The notes: a model not told the origin generated them from the sequence alone. DNA of 14,959 nt from an uncultured Rhodanobacter sp. (GCA_937906285.1 CALCWL010000216.1:1-14959), one strand, 5' to 3'; shown: positions 1 through 7,493, numbered from the stretch's first letter. Numbers and translations: made by a program.

Positions 1-737
1 TGCGCGCGCAATCGCGCGGCATCGCCAGCGCGGTGGTGGCGATCAGCGCCGGCGGCAGCGAGCGCTATCAGCGCCGGCTCGCCGACGGCAGCACCGAATC
101 GGTCGAACGCCAGCGCAAGCCGGCCATCGAACCGCTGCTGCGCGCGCTCGCCCGGCTCACCGCCGCCGGCGCCGAGGGACTGGAGCCGCGCCGCGAGCAG
201 GCGGTGCTCGCCGGCCTGCACCAGCGCACCGGCACGCTGGAAGCGCAGACCCGCGCCGAGACCGCCGAACGCATCGTGCGCCAGTACGCCCGCCGCGCGA
301 TCGTCGGCGCGATGGCGGCGGTGGCGCCGGGCAGCGATCTGGTGATCCAGGGCGTGCTGGCGACCGGTCTCACGCGCGCGCTGGCCGAGTTGTACGGCGT
401 CAAGCTCAGCGAGGTGCAGATCGAGGACTTCGTGCGCCAGGCCCGGCTGACCCTGCGCACCGGCAGCTCGATCGTGCTGGCGGTTGCCGGCAATGCGCTG
501 AAGGCGTTCCCCGGCCTGGGCACGCTGGGCGGCGGCGTGCTGCACGCGTTTGCCTACGCGCTGATCTTCGACTCGATGGGCCGCGCCCTCGCCGCTTCGC
601 TGGCCGAGCGGCAGACGCTGGACCAGGACGACGCCGAGGCACGCCTGAAGACCCTGCTCGCCGATGCCGGCGGCGCGCGCCTAAAACAACTGGCGACGCT
701 GACGATGGACACGCTGCGCGAACCGCGCGGGGAATGA
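1..737 (+). CDS. DUF697-type membrane/GTPase-associated protein, 3' part (5' end outside window)
   Basis: The frame is open from base 3 to the TGA at 735-737, and no upstream stop is visible, so the gene very likely begins before the window; a GTG at 33 is the first possible internal start but has no Shine-Dalgarno sequence. The visible part holds a charged helical stretch, then a hydrophobic segment containing 'RRAIVGAMAAVAPGSDLVIQ' and a second one containing 'AFPGLGTLGGGVLHAFAYAL'. This pattern (small-residue helices, an APG-D turn, a conserved 'YG' before a charged linker) resembles the DUF697 domain, which in many proteobacterial proteins follows a Ras-like G domain at the inner membrane. 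The putative G domain is not in the window, so GTPase activity is inferred only. It is transcribed convergently with the next gene. Confidence 0.7.
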   Translation, partial: RAQSRGIASAVVAISAGGSERYQRRLADGSTESVERQRKPAIEPLLRALARLTAAGAEGLEPRREQAVLAGLHQRTGTLEAQTRAETAERIVRQYARRAIVGAMAAVAPGSDLVIQGVLATGLTRALAELYGVKLSEVQIEDFVRQARLTLRTGSSIVLAVAGNALKAFPGLGTLGGGVLHAFAYALIFDSMGRALAASLAERQTLDQDDAEARLKTLLADAGGARLKQLATLTMDTLREPRGE

Positions 738-768
738 ACAGGTGTCTGCGACGATCGCGGCCCCGGAG

Positions 769-785
769 GGCGGGCACCGCCCGCC
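769..785. terminator. GC-rich stem-loop between convergent genes
   Basis: A perfect 7-bp inverted repeat (GGCGGGC at 769-775, GCCCGCC at 779-785) with a 3-nt loop lies 32 nt after the stop of the DUF697 gene. There is no T-tract on either side, so a classical intrinsic terminator is not proven. Its place between two convergent stops fits a bidirectional transcription end. Confidence 0.4.
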
Positions 786-799
786 GCTTCCCGTCCCGG

Positions 800-835
800 C
801 AGGCAAGCGCCGGCGGGCAGTACCCGCCCTGCCTG
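800..835. terminator. Second, longer stem-loop between convergent genes
   Basis: An outer 6-bp stem (CAGGCA at 800-805 with TGCCTG at 830-835) encloses an inner 6-bp stem (GGCGGG at 812-817 with CCCGCC at 823-828) and a 5-nt loop. The inner part is asymmetric: six unpaired bases on the left and one on the right. It lies 42 nt beyond the stop of the minus-strand gene that ends at 877. It may be a terminator for that gene or a REP-like extragenic palindrome; no U-tract is seen. Confidence 0.4.
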
Positions 836-876
836 GCCTGTGGCGCGAGCCTTCGTGGCGTTGCCGAATCCCGGCT

Positions 877-2670
877 TCAATGAAACTGATCGTTCGCCGG
901 AACCCACGAGCTGGAGGCGGCAGCGGGTGCGTGAACCGGCGCGGCAGGCGACAGCTCCGACACGCAGCCCGGCGGCAGCGGGCCGCCGGCGACACGGGCG
1001 GCAGCGCACTCGGCGGCGTTGTCGAATTTCACCATCGGCGTGGAGACTGCCGGTGCCGGCGTGCTGGCGGCCGCGGCCGGCGCCAGCGGTGCGGCGGGCG
1101 CCAGGTGCAGCGGCGCATACGCGCTGGCGGCGACCGGCGCCGGCGGCGGATCGGGGTTGCGGCAGCCGAACAGCGCGATCGGCAGCAGCGGTTTCACCGC
1201 GCACTCCACCCGCACGCCTCGCGGCAAGTGGAAGGTGCGCTTGACCGTGGTCTTTTCCACCGCGCGGCGCAGCGCGGTATCGACCGAGCTTTCGTCTTCG
1301 GGCGTCCAGTCCTGCTCGAAGCGGGTGGGCCGGTAGCCGACATCAGGCGTGCGGTGACGCATGATTTCGGTATCGCCGCTCGGCTTCAGCTGCACGTAGT
1401 CGCCCACCGCGCCGTGCTCCTCGCCTTGCGCTGCCCCGGGTCGATCGCCGCCGAGCTTGCCCGCGGCCAGCGAGGGCGCGTGCTGGCTGCCGGTACTGGC
1501 GGCGGCACGAACCGCCGGCGCAGGTGCCGACGGCGGCGCGACGCTGGTGGCGCCGGCCGGCTCGCCGACCGTGGCGGTGTCGCTGCCTTGCGGACTGGCC
1601 TCCGGCGCGCGGCTGATCTCGGCAGTAGCCGGCAGCGGTGGGGCCGAAGCGGCGGGCGCGGGCGTGACCGCCGCCAGCGCAGTCGGGGCCTGCAAGGTCG
1701 GGCGCAAGGTCGCCGGCGTCATTGCCGGCGCAGGGGAAGCACGCTGCAATTCCACCTGGGTCGGTGCCAGCGCGCGGGGCGGTGCGACCACCTCGACCGG
1801 CGTGGCTTCGGCCAGCTGCACGGACTGGGGCAGCTGCGGCACCAGGCGCGGACCTGGCGGGGCGACCGGCGCGGCCGGCGCCAAGGTTTGCGGTTGCGGA
1901 CGCGGCACCTGCGGTGGCGCGGGCGCCGGTTCCGGCGCTTCGCTGAGCGGGGCCAGCGTGGTCGGCGCCGCGACTTGCAGCGTGATCGCCGGCGGTGCGG
2001 CGACCGCAGGCACGCTCGCCTGCGGCAAGGCCAGCGCGGCCGGCGGCAGGATCGGGCGATTGCCTTCGGCCTGCGGCGGACGTTGCAGCTCGGGCTGGGG
2101 CGCCGGCTGCGCGGGAGCCACCGACGCCGGCAGGGTCAGCGCCAAGGGAGGCGCCGGCACGGCCGGTGCCGCCGGTTTGGGCAGCGGCAGCGGCGTCGGC
2201 GCCGGCAGGCTCGCCGGCGGCTGCGGTGCAGCAGGAGGCACGGGCTTCGCGGGAGTGACGGCGGCCGTCAGCGCGAGGGCATTGGCGTTCGGTTCGACGC
2301 GCGGCGCGGGATGCTGCCTGCCCTGCTGGCGCGGTCCGCGTTCCTTCGGCGGCGTGCCATGTACCGGCGGCGGTGGCGGCGGTTCGGGCGGCTCGATCAG
2401 GCGCACCTGCAGCAGCGGTTCGCGCGCGTTGTCCGGCAGCACGGTCGGCTCGTAGGCCGGACCGAGCACGAACGCGAACAGGCACAACAGATGCACCAGC
2501 AAGGTGCCGAGCAAGGCCAGTGCACGACGCCCCCGCGACGGCGGTGGCGCGCGCCGGCGCAAATGGTAGACACGACCGCGCGTGGCCGCCGCCAACGGCG
2601 AATCCAGCAGGACCCGCGCGGGGTTGGCGGCGCGACCGGTGGAGGGCGAATCCGGGGACGGCGCGGGCAT
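877..2670 (-). CDS. TonB-like anchored proline/alanine-rich protein with four-cysteine C-terminal domain (long paralogue)
   Basis: 597 residues. The chosen ATG at 2670 lies 22 bp after the stop of the upstream paralogue; the frame stays open further upstream, but there it only shadows that paralogue. An arginine-rich cytoplasmic stretch (37-49) precedes a single transmembrane helix (about 50-70), giving N-in topology. Next comes a strand-like 'LLQVRLIEPP' (86-95) and then about 330 residues dominated by Pro, Ala, Val and Leu (about 95-425). The C-terminal part has 'GDYVQLKPSGDTEIMRH' (423-439), 'YRPTRF' (446-451), 'SSVDTAL' (461-467), 'HLPRGVRVECAV' (481-492) and cysteines at 490, 503, 555 and 569. 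The layout recalls TonB or TolA (anchor plus periplasm-spanning Pro-rich spacer), but the TonB C-terminal domain is absent. The shared cysteines suggest a periplasmic, disulfide-bonded domain. The function is not known to me. Confidence 0.8.
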   Translation of the reverse strand: MPAPSPDSPSTGRAANPARVLLDSPLAAATRGRVYHLRRRAPPPSRGRRALALLGTLLVHLLCLFAFVLGPAYEPTVLPDNAREPLLQVRLIEPPEPPPPPPVHGTPPKERGPRQQGRQHPAPRVEPNANALALTAAVTPAKPVPPAAPQPPASLPAPTPLPLPKPAAPAVPAPPLALTLPASVAPAQPAPQPELQRPPQAEGNRPILPPAALALPQASVPAVAAPPAITLQVAAPTTLAPLSEAPEPAPAPPQVPRPQPQTLAPAAPVAPPGPRLVPQLPQSVQLAEATPVEVVAPPRALAPTQVELQRASPAPAMTPATLRPTLQAPTALAAVTPAPAASAPPLPATAEISRAPEASPQGSDTATVGEPAGATSVAPPSAPAPAVRAAASTGSQHAPSLAAGKLGGDRPGAAQGEEHGAVGDYVQLKPSGDTEIMRHRTPDVGYRPTRFEQDWTPEDESSVDTALRRAVEKTTVKRTFHLPRGVRVECAVKPLLPIALFGCRNPDPPPAPVAASAYAPLHLAPAAPLAPAAAASTPAPAVSTPMVKFDNAAECAAARVAGGPLPPGCVSELSPAAPVHAPAAASSSWVPANDQFH

Positions 2671-2692
2671 GCGGCCAGTGTAGCGGGCGCCA

Positions 2693-3796
2693 TCAATGGC
2701 CGGTGCCGCGCGCGGCCTTGCGCTCGCGCAACTCCTGATCCACGGCGCGGTCGGGCGTGTCCACCGGACAGCCCTGGGCCAGCGGCTTGCCGGCACGATA
2801 CATCGCGATGCAGCTCTCCACGCTGGGCGGAATGAAACCGTGCGTGCGGCCGTCGGGCGTGCTGGCCGGGGCCATGTTGAGGCGCATGTCGCCGCTCTTC
2901 GCCGACGGCGGCGGCGGCGGGTCGCCACCGCAGCCGCCGGCGAGCATGGCCAGCGACACCGCGCAATGGATGCGGATGCCGCCGGGGAGGTGGATTGTCG
3001 TTTTCTTCGTGGTCTTGTCCACCAGCTTCTGCAACGCGCTGTCGACGGAGCTGCCGCCCTTCTCCCAGTCGTCCGCGAAGCGAGTGGGCTTGTACTTGAT
3101 CGGGCTGTCGTGGCGCATGATCTGCGTATCGCCCTGCGGCATGCGCTGGACGTAGCCGGGCACGGGCGCGCTGGAGGCAGGCGCCGGTGGCAGCAGCGGC
3201 TGGCCATGCTCGTCGTACAACCGCGGCGACGGGGGCTGCACCACCATCGCGCCTTTGGCCGGCGGCTCCGGCCGCACCCGCGGCGGAGGCGCTGCGGCGG
3301 GCGGCGCCGGCGGCAAGGCCAGCGGCGGCGGCGCATGGCTTGCCGGCGTGTCGTCGATCAGGCGGATCTGCAGGAACTGCTCCGGGGCCGCCGCCTCGCG
3401 CGGTACCGGCGGGCGCGTGCCGTACCAGGCCACCAGCGCGAACAACGCATGCAACAGCAGTACCGCGGCGAGCGTCCAGCGATGCGTGGCCCGCTCGACC
3501 CGTGGCTCGTGCCAGCGATGCCGCTGCCGCGTGGCCCGCGCTCGCCAGTCGCCAGCCGCGGGCACGAGCTCGCGCCGCTCGGGTTCGGGCGGCTCGGGCG
3601 TGGCTGGCTGGGGCTGCGGCGCAACGGCGATGGCGGTGCCTCGTGGAAATCGGTGGGCGGTCGCAGCATGGCCGAAGGCGATTGAACCCCGCTCGACCGG
3701 CGTGACGATCGCGTCGCCGGGGCGCGCGACACCTGGCACAGACAGCCGCCGACGCCGCACGGTTCCCCGCAGTGCAGCTTGACCCCACTTGCGCAT
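2693..3796 (-). CDS. TonB-like anchored proline-rich protein with four-cysteine C-terminal domain (short paralogue)
   Basis: 367 residues from the ATG at 3796. It is homologous to the gene just downstream: one transmembrane helix (about 107-125) after an Arg/His-rich segment, 'FLQIRLIDD' (141-149), a short Pro-rich spacer (about 150-212), and a C-terminal domain with 'GDTQIMRHDSP' (222-232), 'YKPTRF' (235-240), 'SSVDSAL' (249-255), 'HLPGGIRIHCAV' (269-280) and cysteines at 278, 289, 329 and 343. The C329-C343 spacing of 14 matches the paralogue exactly. The N-terminal 55 or so residues have poor codon bias, and an ATG at about 3669 in another frame opens a better-biased stretch, so the start is uncertain or a frameshift is present. 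It is probably cotranscribed with the 877-2670 gene. The function is unknown. Confidence 0.78.
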   Translation of the reverse strand: MRKWGQAALRGTVRRRRLSVPGVARPGDAIVTPVERGSIAFGHAATAHRFPRGTAIAVAPQPQPATPEPPEPERRELVPAAGDWRARATRQRHRWHEPRVERATHRWTLAAVLLLHALFALVAWYGTRPPVPREAAAPEQFLQIRLIDDTPASHAPPPLALPPAPPAAAPPPRVRPEPPAKGAMVVQPPSPRLYDEHGQPLLPPAPASSAPVPGYVQRMPQGDTQIMRHDSPIKYKPTRFADDWEKGGSSVDSALQKLVDKTTKKTTIHLPGGIRIHCAVSLAMLAGGCGGDPPPPPSAKSGDMRLNMAPASTPDGRTHGFIPPSVESCIAMYRAGKPLAQGCPVDTPDRAVDQELRERKAARGTGH

Positions 3797-3967
3797 GGCA
3801 CAAGGCTAGCCCATCGACGCCCCGCGCCGATCCCCCGTCATGACCGCCCTCGCCGCTGCATCGCGCAGGACGACCATGACGGCCCGCTTTTCCAGCCGCC
3901 CCGCGCGGCCTCGGGCGGTGCCGTTCATGCCACGAGGCTGCGCCCTTAGCATGAGGAGGGTCGCATC
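3797..3967. promoter_or_regulatory. Divergent intergenic region upstream of the EF-G paralogue
   Basis: 171 bp separate the divergent starts at 3796 (minus) and 3968 (plus), so both promoters should lie here. An 8-bp inverted repeat (CCGTCATG at 3835-3842, CATGACGG at 3875-3882, spaced 32 bp) could be an operator. I see no convincing -35/-10 pair. Confidence 0.3.
3953..3959 (+). promoter_or_regulatory. Strong Shine-Dalgarno sequence of the EF-G paralogue
   Basis: GAGGAGG stands 8 nt before the GTG at 3968 and fixes that codon as the start. It is one of the best ribosome-binding sites in the window. Confidence 0.85.
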
Positions 3968-6007
3968 GTGTCCTACACCACGGAAAGCATCCGCAACATC
4001 GCGCTCGCCGGCCACGCCGGCGCCGGCAAGACCACGCTGTTCGAGGCGTTGCTGCATGCCGGCGGGGCGATCCAGTCCACCGGCACCGTCGAGCGCGGCA
4101 ACACCGTTTCGGACACCGACGCGCAGGAACAGGCACGCGGCCATTCCATCGACAGCTGCATCGCCCAGGTCGAGCACGGCGACTGCCGCATCAACCTGAT
4201 CGACACCGCCGGCTACGCCGATTTCCGCGGCGGCACGCTGTCCGCGCTGGCGGCGGTGGAGAGCGTGGCAATCGTGGTCAACGCGATCAACGGCATCGAG
4301 CACGGCACGCGCCGCATGATGATGCACGCCCACCAGCGCGGCCTGGCGCGCATGCTGGTGATCAACAAGATCGACTTCGATGGTGCCGACCTCGCCGCCC
4401 TGGTCGATACGCTGCGCGAGGAATTCGGCAGCCAGTGCCTGCCGGTGAACCTGCCGGCGCAACACGGCAACCGCGTGCTGGATTGCTTCTTCCACGACGA
4501 CGGTGCCACCGACTTCTCCTCGCTGGCCGCGGCGCACCAGCAGATCATCGACCAGGTGGTGGAGATCAACGAAGCGCTGATGGGCCGCTACCTGGACGAG
4601 GGCGAGCAGGCACTGGGCGCCGAGCAATTGCACGATGCCTTCGAGCAATGCCTGCGTGAAGGCCACCTGGTGCCGATCTGCTTCACCAGCGCGCGCACCG
4701 GTGCGGGCGTGAAGGAACTGCTCGACGTCGCCGCGCGACTGTTGCCGAATCCGGCCGAGGGCAATCCGCCGCCCTTCGTGCGCGGCGACGGCATGCCGCT
4801 GCGCGTGAGCGGCAATGCGCGGGCGCCGGTGATCGCCGATGTGTTCAAGATCATCAACGATCCGTTCGTGGGCAAGCTGGGCGTGTTCCGCGTGTGGCAG
4901 GGCACCGTGCGGCGCGACAGCCAGCTGCTTGTCGACGACGGCCGCAAGCCGTTCAAGGTCGGCCACCTGTTCCGCCTGCAGGGCAAGAACCATGTGGAGA
5001 TCGAGGCGGCGATCCCCGGCGACATCGCCGCGGTGGCCAAGGTCGAGGAAATCCACTACGACGCGGTGCTGCACGATTCGCACGACGACGACCGCATCGC
5101 GCTGGCGCCACCGACCTTTCCCGCGCCAATGTTCGGCCTGGCGCTGGAGCCGCGGCACAAGGGCCAGGAGCAGAAGCTCTCCAACGCGCTGGCGCGCCTG
5201 GCCGAGGAGGATCCCTGCTTTCGCGTCGAGCACCACAAGGAACTCAACGAGACCGTGGTGCGCGGGCTCTCCGAGCTGCACCTGAAAGTGATGCTCGAGC
5301 GCATGCGCGAACGCTACGACGTGGAAGTGGAGACGCGCCCGCCGCGCATCGCGTATCGCGAAACCATCGCCGCCCTCGCCGAAGGCCACCACCGGCACAA
5401 GAAGCAGACCGGCGGTGCCGGCCAGTTCGGCGAGGTGTTCCTGCGCATCGAGCCGCTCGATCGCGGCGCCGGCTTCGAGTTCGTCGATGCGATCAAGGGC
5501 GGCGTGATCCCCGGCCAGTTCCTGCCGGCGATCGAGAAAGGCGTGCGCCAGGCGATGGAGCGCGGCGTGGTGGCCGGCTACCCGCTGCAGGACCTGCGCG
5601 TCACGGTGTACGACGGCAAGTACCACCCGGTCGACTCCAAGGAGGTGGCCTTCATCAGCGCCGGCAAGAAGGCCTTCCTCGACGCCGTGACCAAGGCGCA
5701 TCCCGTGCTGCTGGAGCCGATCGTCAATGTCGAGGTGGCGATCCCCGAGCGCCACGTCGGCGACGTCACCGGCAGCCTCGCCGGCAAGCGCGCGCGCATC
5801 CTGGGCACCGATGCGCAGCGTGGCGGCGAGCTGGTGATCAAGGCGCAGGCCCCGCTGGCCGAACTGATCGATTACCCCACCGAACTGAAATCCATGACCG
5901 GCGGCCGTGGCCGCTACAGCCTCGACCTCAGCCACTACGAAGCCGCCCCCGCCACCGTGCAGAAGCAGTTGGGAGAGGCATGGAAGCCGCGCGCGGAGGA
6001 GGATTGA
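3968..6007 (+). CDS. fusA: Elongation factor G paralogue (EF-G-like translational GTPase)
   Basis: 679 residues, close to the usual EF-G length (about 690-705), starting at GTG. G1 is 'AGHAGAGKTT' (14-23), G2 lies around 'RGHSI' (57-61), G3 is 'DTAGYADF' (79-86), G4 is 'NKID' (133-136) and G5 is 'SAR' (241-243). Domain II is around 285-370, domain III about 385-460, domain IV starts near 'HHRHKKQTGGAGQF' (474-487) and domain V runs to about 660. As I recall them, xanthomonad second-copy EF-G proteins share the opening 'SYTTE-IRNIALAGHAGAGK'. It is not set in a str operon (no rpsL, rpsG or tuf next to it), so it is a paralogue, called fusA2 in some genomes. Two catalytic-centre changes stand out: Tyr83 replaces the classical catalytic His, and Ser60 stands where classical EF-G has Thr. 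A role in translocation, recycling or ribosome rescue is possible but not decided by sequence. Confidence 0.93.
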   Translation: MSYTTESIRNIALAGHAGAGKTTLFEALLHAGGAIQSTGTVERGNTVSDTDAQEQARGHSIDSCIAQVEHGDCRINLIDTAGYADFRGGTLSALAAVESVAIVVNAINGIEHGTRRMMMHAHQRGLARMLVINKIDFDGADLAALVDTLREEFGSQCLPVNLPAQHGNRVLDCFFHDDGATDFSSLAAAHQQIIDQVVEINEALMGRYLDEGEQALGAEQLHDAFEQCLREGHLVPICFTSARTGAGVKELLDVAARLLPNPAEGNPPPFVRGDGMPLRVSGNARAPVIADVFKIINDPFVGKLGVFRVWQGTVRRDSQLLVDDGRKPFKVGHLFRLQGKNHVEIEAAIPGDIAAVAKVEEIHYDAVLHDSHDDDRIALAPPTFPAPMFGLALEPRHKGQEQKLSNALARLAEEDPCFRVEHHKELNETVVRGLSELHLKVMLERMRERYDVEVETRPPRIAYRETIAALAEGHHRHKKQTGGAGQFGEVFLRIEPLDRGAGFEFVDAIKGGVIPGQFLPAIEKGVRQAMERGVVAGYPLQDLRVTVYDGKYHPVDSKEVAFISAGKKAFLDAVTKAHPVLLEPIVNVEVAIPERHVGDVTGSLAGKRARILGTDAQRGGELVIKAQAPLAELIDYPTELKSMTGGRGRYSLDLSHYEAAPATVQKQLGEAWKPRAEED

Positions 6008-6042
6008 AGTGCATCGGCTGGCCTCTTGCCGGCGCACCACGC

Positions 6043-6048
6043 TACGAT
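6043..6048 (+). promoter_or_regulatory. Possible -10 element upstream of the Sel1-repeat gene
   Basis: TACGAT lies 43 bp before the ATG at 6092. The nearest -35-like hexamer (TTGCCG, 6026-6031) is only 11 bp away, which is too close, so support is weak. Readthrough from the EF-G paralogue, whose stop is 84 bp upstream, is the alternative. Confidence 0.2.
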
Positions 6049-6078
6049 GCCGGAGCACTATCCAGTTCACCACCAGCC

Positions 6079-6084
6079 AAGGGA
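6079..6084 (+). promoter_or_regulatory. Ribosome-binding site selecting the ATG at 6092
   Basis: AAGGGA stands 7 nt upstream of ATG 6092. That ATG also begins a signal peptide, whereas the earlier in-frame ATG at 6026 has no such site. Confidence 0.6.
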
Positions 6085-6091
6085 ATTGCTG

Positions 6092-6931
6092 ATGAAGTCA
6101 CTGCTGCTCGTTCCGACATGCCTGCTGCTGGCATGCGTCTCCACCCTTTGCCTGGCCGGTCAGTCGGCCGACGGCTCCAACGCACGGCCGGCTTCGACTC
6201 ATGTCGCCCCCGCGGACGCGCCGCCACCGCCACGGCAGACGCCTGACATCGAGCGCACCCTGCGCGCCATGGACGACGCCTCCACCCAGGGACACCCGGA
6301 TCTCTTCGGCCAGTTTGCCGGCATGCGGCGCCTGTTCGAGGGCGATTACCAGGGCGCCATGAAGTACTTCCGGATCGGTTCGCGCTACGCCGACAAGATG
6401 TCCCAGCTCAGCATCGCGATGATGTATCTCAACGGCCGGGGCGTGAGGAAAGACCGGGCCAGTGCCTGCGCCTGGATCACGCTGGCCGCCGAGCGTGGCT
6501 ACCCTTCCTACGTCAACGCGCGCGACCAGATCTGCGCCGCGCTGACACCCGCACAACACACGCAGGCGAACACGATGCTGGCCGCGTTGATGGCCGAGTT
6601 CGGCGACGCCGTGGCCAAGCCGAGGATGAAGCTGGCCCTGATCTCGGCCAGGAACTCGCTGACGGGATCGCACCTGGGCCACGACTCCGGCGTCAAGGTC
6701 ATGGGGTTGAACGCCGACAATCCGACCCACTGCGGCGGCAACCGTCTCGTCCTCGGCGGCGTGGAGATTCCCCGCGAGGGATGCGGCAGGTACGACCCGT
6801 CGCTGCTGGACGCAAACCGTTATTTTGCCGCGCGGGACGCGCAATGGTTCGGCACGGTGACCGTCGGCAAGATGATCAAGGCGGACCCGCCGCCGTCCAC
6901 CGCACCGGGTGCAAGCGATCACTCCCACTGA
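6092..6931 (+). CDS. Secreted or lipid-anchored Sel1-repeat protein
   Basis: 279 residues. The N-terminus is a signal peptide (K2, then hydrophobic 4-22). Two readings are possible: a lipobox 'LLAC' with Cys15, or signal peptidase I cleavage after 'CLA' (20-22). A Pro/Ala-rich linker (36-50) follows. Residues 84-136 hold Sel1/TPR-like helices, 'GDYQGAMKYFRIGSRYADK' and 'SQLSIAMMYLNGRGV-KD' followed by 'AWITLAAERGYP', the usual 36-residue Sel1 signature. The tail keeps 'GDAVAKPRM' (171-179), 'TGS' (191-193), a Cys pair (214, 231) and 'YFAARDAQWFGTVTVG' (244-259), which I recall from xanthomonad Sel1 proteins of unknown role. Sel1 repeats mediate protein-protein contacts; the partner is unknown. 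The stop codon sits in a small CCCAC-TGA-GTGGG hairpin (6924-6936). Confidence 0.82.
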   Translation: MKSLLLVPTCLLLACVSTLCLAGQSADGSNARPASTHVAPADAPPPPRQTPDIERTLRAMDDASTQGHPDLFGQFAGMRRLFEGDYQGAMKYFRIGSRYADKMSQLSIAMMYLNGRGVRKDRASACAWITLAAERGYPSYVNARDQICAALTPAQHTQANTMLAALMAEFGDAVAKPRMKLALISARNSLTGSHLGHDSGVKVMGLNADNPTHCGGNRLVLGGVEIPREGCGRYDPSLLDANRYFAARDAQWFGTVTVGKMIKADPPPSTAPGASDHSH

Positions 6932-6974
6932 GTGGGTCGCCCAAAGCCGAACCGGGATGAGTCACTGCCCCGAT

Positions 6975-6998
6975 GGCGCGCGCCTTTCAGCGCGCGCC
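6975..6998. terminator. Strong hairpin between convergent genes
   Basis: A perfect 9-bp stem (GGCGCGCGC at 6975-6983, GCGCGCGCC at 6990-6998) with a 6-nt loop CTTTCA lies between the Sel1 gene and the convergent small membrane-protein gene. No T-run follows on either strand, so it may end transcription only weakly or serve as a 3'-end stabiliser. Confidence 0.5.
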
Positions 6999-7077
6999 TG
7001 GAGGACAGCCCAGGTCGAACCATGCCGTCTCGGCACGCGTGACGCCGAACCCGTGAAGTTCCGCGCCAACCGGCAGC

Positions 7078-7455
7078 CTAGTAATCCCTGGCCCCGAGCA
7101 GCCCCACCGCGTAACCGGCCTGACGCAGCCGCGACGTGGCCCGGGAGCTCAGCATGACCAGCACGAGCAGACCGACCAGCGGCACGAGCATCAGCGCCAG
7201 CAGCACGATGCGCCCCCAGACGGGGTAGTCCAGGCCGCGGGCGATCCTGTAGATGCCGGTCCAGGACATCCCCAGGCAGACCAGCAAGGCGAGCAAGGCG
7301 ATCGGGCCTACCGCGGCGCGCAGCGCGGCGGCGAGGAAGTACAGCAGGATGGCGTAGATCACCAGCTTCTGGCCGGAAGCGACATCGTCCAGCGACGCGC
7401 TGCGCTTTTCGCGAAGCTCCAGCACGGCACCGGGACTCTGGTACGGATTTTCCAT
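7078..7455 (-). CDS. Small membrane protein with N-terminal NPY motif
   Basis: 125 residues. It begins 'MENPYQSP', then a charged segment (10-28), three predicted transmembrane helices (about 30-46, 50-67, 82-103) and an amphipathic tail, 'SRLRQAGYAVGLLGARD'. The start is supported by AGGGGG (complement of 7461-7466) 5 nt upstream. The opening 'M-E-N-P-Y-x-x-P' resembles the start of the RDD protein at 14418-14936. It lies 68 bp downstream of the DUF58 gene on the same strand and may be the last gene of that operon or a separate unit. I do not recognise a named family; a helper of inner-membrane proteins is only a guess from context. Confidence 0.75.
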   Translation of the reverse strand: MENPYQSPGAVLELREKRSASLDDVASGQKLVIYAILLYFLAAALRAAVGPIALLALLVCLGMSWTGIYRIARGLDYPVWGRIVLLALMLVPLVGLLVLVMLSSRATSRLRQAGYAVGLLGARDY

Positions 7456-7493
7456 GATTTCCCCCTGATCGGATTTGAACGACGTTTACCTGA

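Noticed and set aside
2671..2692. TACACT as a -10 box giving a leaderless mRNA for the long paralogue
   Set aside because: No -35 hexamer lies at the right distance and the gene sits 22 bp after an upstream gene, so cotranscription is simpler.
742..2835. 697-residue plus-strand open frame
   Set aside because: It is Arg/Gly-rich low-complexity sequence antisense to the Pro/Ala-rich paralogue, which has a clear membrane anchor and conserved blocks.
3806..6073. 755-residue minus-strand open frame
   Set aside because: It is antisense to the EF-G paralogue, which has a Shine-Dalgarno sequence, full GTPase motifs and standard length. Long antisense frames are common at this GC content.
6026..6091. 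Earlier ATG for the Sel1-repeat gene
   Set aside because: It would add 22 hydrophilic residues before a clear signal peptide and has no ribosome-binding site.
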